Below are positions 36,806-37,520 of a DNA stretch of 37,520 bases, piece by piece. Location: NCBI GenBank assembly GCA_021848045.1, contig JAJZNC010000048.1, forward strand, positions 1 through 37,520, in the 5' to 3' direction. The position numbers and the translations under genes are program-made. The notes below the pieces were generated by a model. It was given only the letters and a program-made list of their open reading frames with translations. It was not told the DNA's origin and ran no database searches. This stretch comes from an archaeon. GTDB lineage: Archaea > Thermoproteota > Nitrososphaeria > Nitrososphaerales > Gagatemarchaeaceae. Position 1 is the first letter of the stretch. Each line of letters starts with the position of its first letter.

Positions 36806-37393
36806 ATGCAGGTCCAGAAGAGCAAGCCGGGTCCGAGCGAGATCCTCGCTGTGGCCGCGCGGCTCTTCGCCGAGAGGGGATACTCCAACGTCTCGATCAG
36901 GGACGTCTGCAAGGAGGCGAGGACGAGCGCCCCGATGATCTACTACTACTTCAAGGACAAGAAGGGCCTCTTCAGGGCCGCCGTCAGCGACAAGCTGAGC
37001 CTCCGGCAGTTCATCTCCGTGCTGCGTGAGACCTCGACCGCGAAGGACGTCCCCAAGGCCGTCTCGTCCTTCTGCAACATCTACCTGAGGTCGTTCCCCG
37101 AGGCGGCCTTCGACCCGGGGCTCTACATGAGGGAGACGGCGAAGCTGGACAACAGGAGCGCCGAGGTGGTAAGCAGGCAGCTGGACGAGGTGCAGACCAT
37201 CGCCACCAACCTGGTCAGGAGGGGGATGGCCTCCGGAGACTTCCGGAAGGTCGACCCGGCGGAGGCGGCGGACTGCCTCATCGGGATGCTCAACCACGTC
37301 GTCTTCCAGAAGATCCACTTTTCAAGGTCCCTCGACATCGAGGGGAAGGGGGAGGCGATAACCTCGTTCTTCCTCAACGCGATGAGGCCGTAG
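36806..37393 (+). CDS. TetR/AcrR-family transcriptional regulator
   Basis: 195 aa. The N-terminal helix-turn-helix (residues 10-57) has the family pattern EILAVAARLFAERGYSNVSIRDVCKEA, then TSAPMIYYYFKDKKGLFRAAV. The C-terminal helical ligand-binding domain contains RRGMASGDFRKVDPAEAADCLIGMLN, typical of TetR proteins. The start is ATG at 36806 on a leaderless message. It is divergent from an ECF-like membrane protein; the shared 118-base region carries a palindrome at 36722-36737 and a second partial dyad over its own TATA box. That suggests autorepression and control of the transporter gene. The ligand is unknown. Confidence 0.93.
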   Translation: MQVQKSKPGPSEILAVAARLFAERGYSNVSIRDVCKEARTSAPMIYYYFKDKKGLFRAAVSDKLSLRQFISVLRETSTAKDVPKAVSSFCNIYLRSFPEAAFDPGLYMRETAKLDNRSAEVVSRQLDEVQTIATNLVRRGMASGDFRKVDPAEAADCLIGMLNHVVFQKIHFSRSLDIEGKGEAITSFFLNAMRP

Positions 37394-37396
37394 GGG

Positions 37397-37520
37397 CTAC
37401 CAGAACGGCCGCGTCTCGATGAACTTCAGCTTGGCCTCGAGCAGTTCCCTGTAGAAGGCCTCGTCGTCCTCGTGCATCCTGGCGAGGATCCTTGCGGCCG
37501 TCTGCGGCCCGACCCCATAG
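37397..37520 (-). CDS. C-terminal end of an Lhr-type superfamily II helicase (truncated by window edge)
   Basis: Only the last 40 codons are in the window, read on the minus strand to the TAG at 37397-37399. The visible sequence GVGPQTAARILARMH, then DDEAFYRELLEAKLKFIETRPFW, matches the conserved C-terminus of archaeal Lhr/ATP-dependent DNA helicases (GVGPxTAaRvL ... LLEAE ... TRxFW). It converges with tetR, with three bases between stop codons. The assignment rests on this short motif only. Confidence 0.68.
   Translation of the reverse strand, partial: YGVGPQTAARILARMHEDDEAFYRELLEAKLKFIETRPFW

Noticed and set aside
1-37520. CRISPR arrays, insertion sequences, prophage or integrase sites
   Set aside because: No regularly spaced repeats, transposase or integrase motifs, or tRNA-associated direct repeats were found by reading the window.

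Overview
The window is GC-rich archaeal chromosome carrying the core transcription and translation string rpoH–rpoB–rpoA–rpl30e–nusA–rps12–rps7–EF-1alpha. The best taxonomic clue is the RNA polymerase. The largest subunit is a single 1260-aa gene with the A' and A'' parts fused, and the B subunit is also undivided. A fused rpoA is known from Thaumarchaeota/Nitrososphaeria and Aigarchaeota, whereas most other archaea split it, so I infer a high-GC member of that lineage. A sedolisin-type (acid) protease and a high-affinity Kdp potassium pump would fit a mildly acidic or low-potassium habitat, but this is only suggestive. AT-rich TATA boxes stand out from the GC background. Many lie about 27-33 bases before a start codon (ATG, GTG or TTG), which points to widespread leaderless transcripts and was used to choose several starts.

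Layout. 1-1629: the end of a cysteine synthase/cystathionine beta-synthase gene and a complete cystathionine gamma-lyase/synthase gene (transsulfuration). 1705-6358: one apparent operon of a stand-alone Lrp/AsnC effector-domain (RAM) protein followed by kdpA, kdpB and kdpC; no KdpD/KdpE is in the window. 6355-6669: a small basic-tailed protein of unknown function on the minus strand, divergent from a bacterial-type aconitase (6774-9446). 9575-17841: the rpoH-rpoB-rpoA-rpl30e-nusA operon. 17904-19063: an inserted small membrane protein and a YkoE-like membrane protein, which separate nusA from rps12-rps7 (19168-20210).

20297-23430: an alpha/beta hydrolase, two small membrane proteins, a SpoIIM-domain membrane protein with a C-terminal zinc ribbon, and a divergently transcribed membrane-anchored cupredoxin. 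23783-25108: EF-1alpha. 25259-28560: secreted or membrane-anchored proteins (a Thr-rich protein and two tandem paralogues), two small zinc-finger proteins and small membrane proteins. 28678-32799: a giant membrane-anchored sedolisin. 32811-37520: a coiled-coil protein, a HIT-family hydrolase, small membrane or secreted proteins, a HisC-like aminotransferase, an ECF-type S-component-like membrane protein, a divergent TetR regulator with a candidate operator, and the C-terminal end of an Lhr-type helicase.

No tRNA, rRNA, CRISPR array, insertion sequence or prophage was recognised. The least described parts are the secreted/membrane protein cluster between EF-1alpha and the sedolisin, the SpoIIM–zinc ribbon/cupredoxin pair, the RAM–Kdp operon, and the recurrent convergent gene ends that share a CTAG tetranucleotide.
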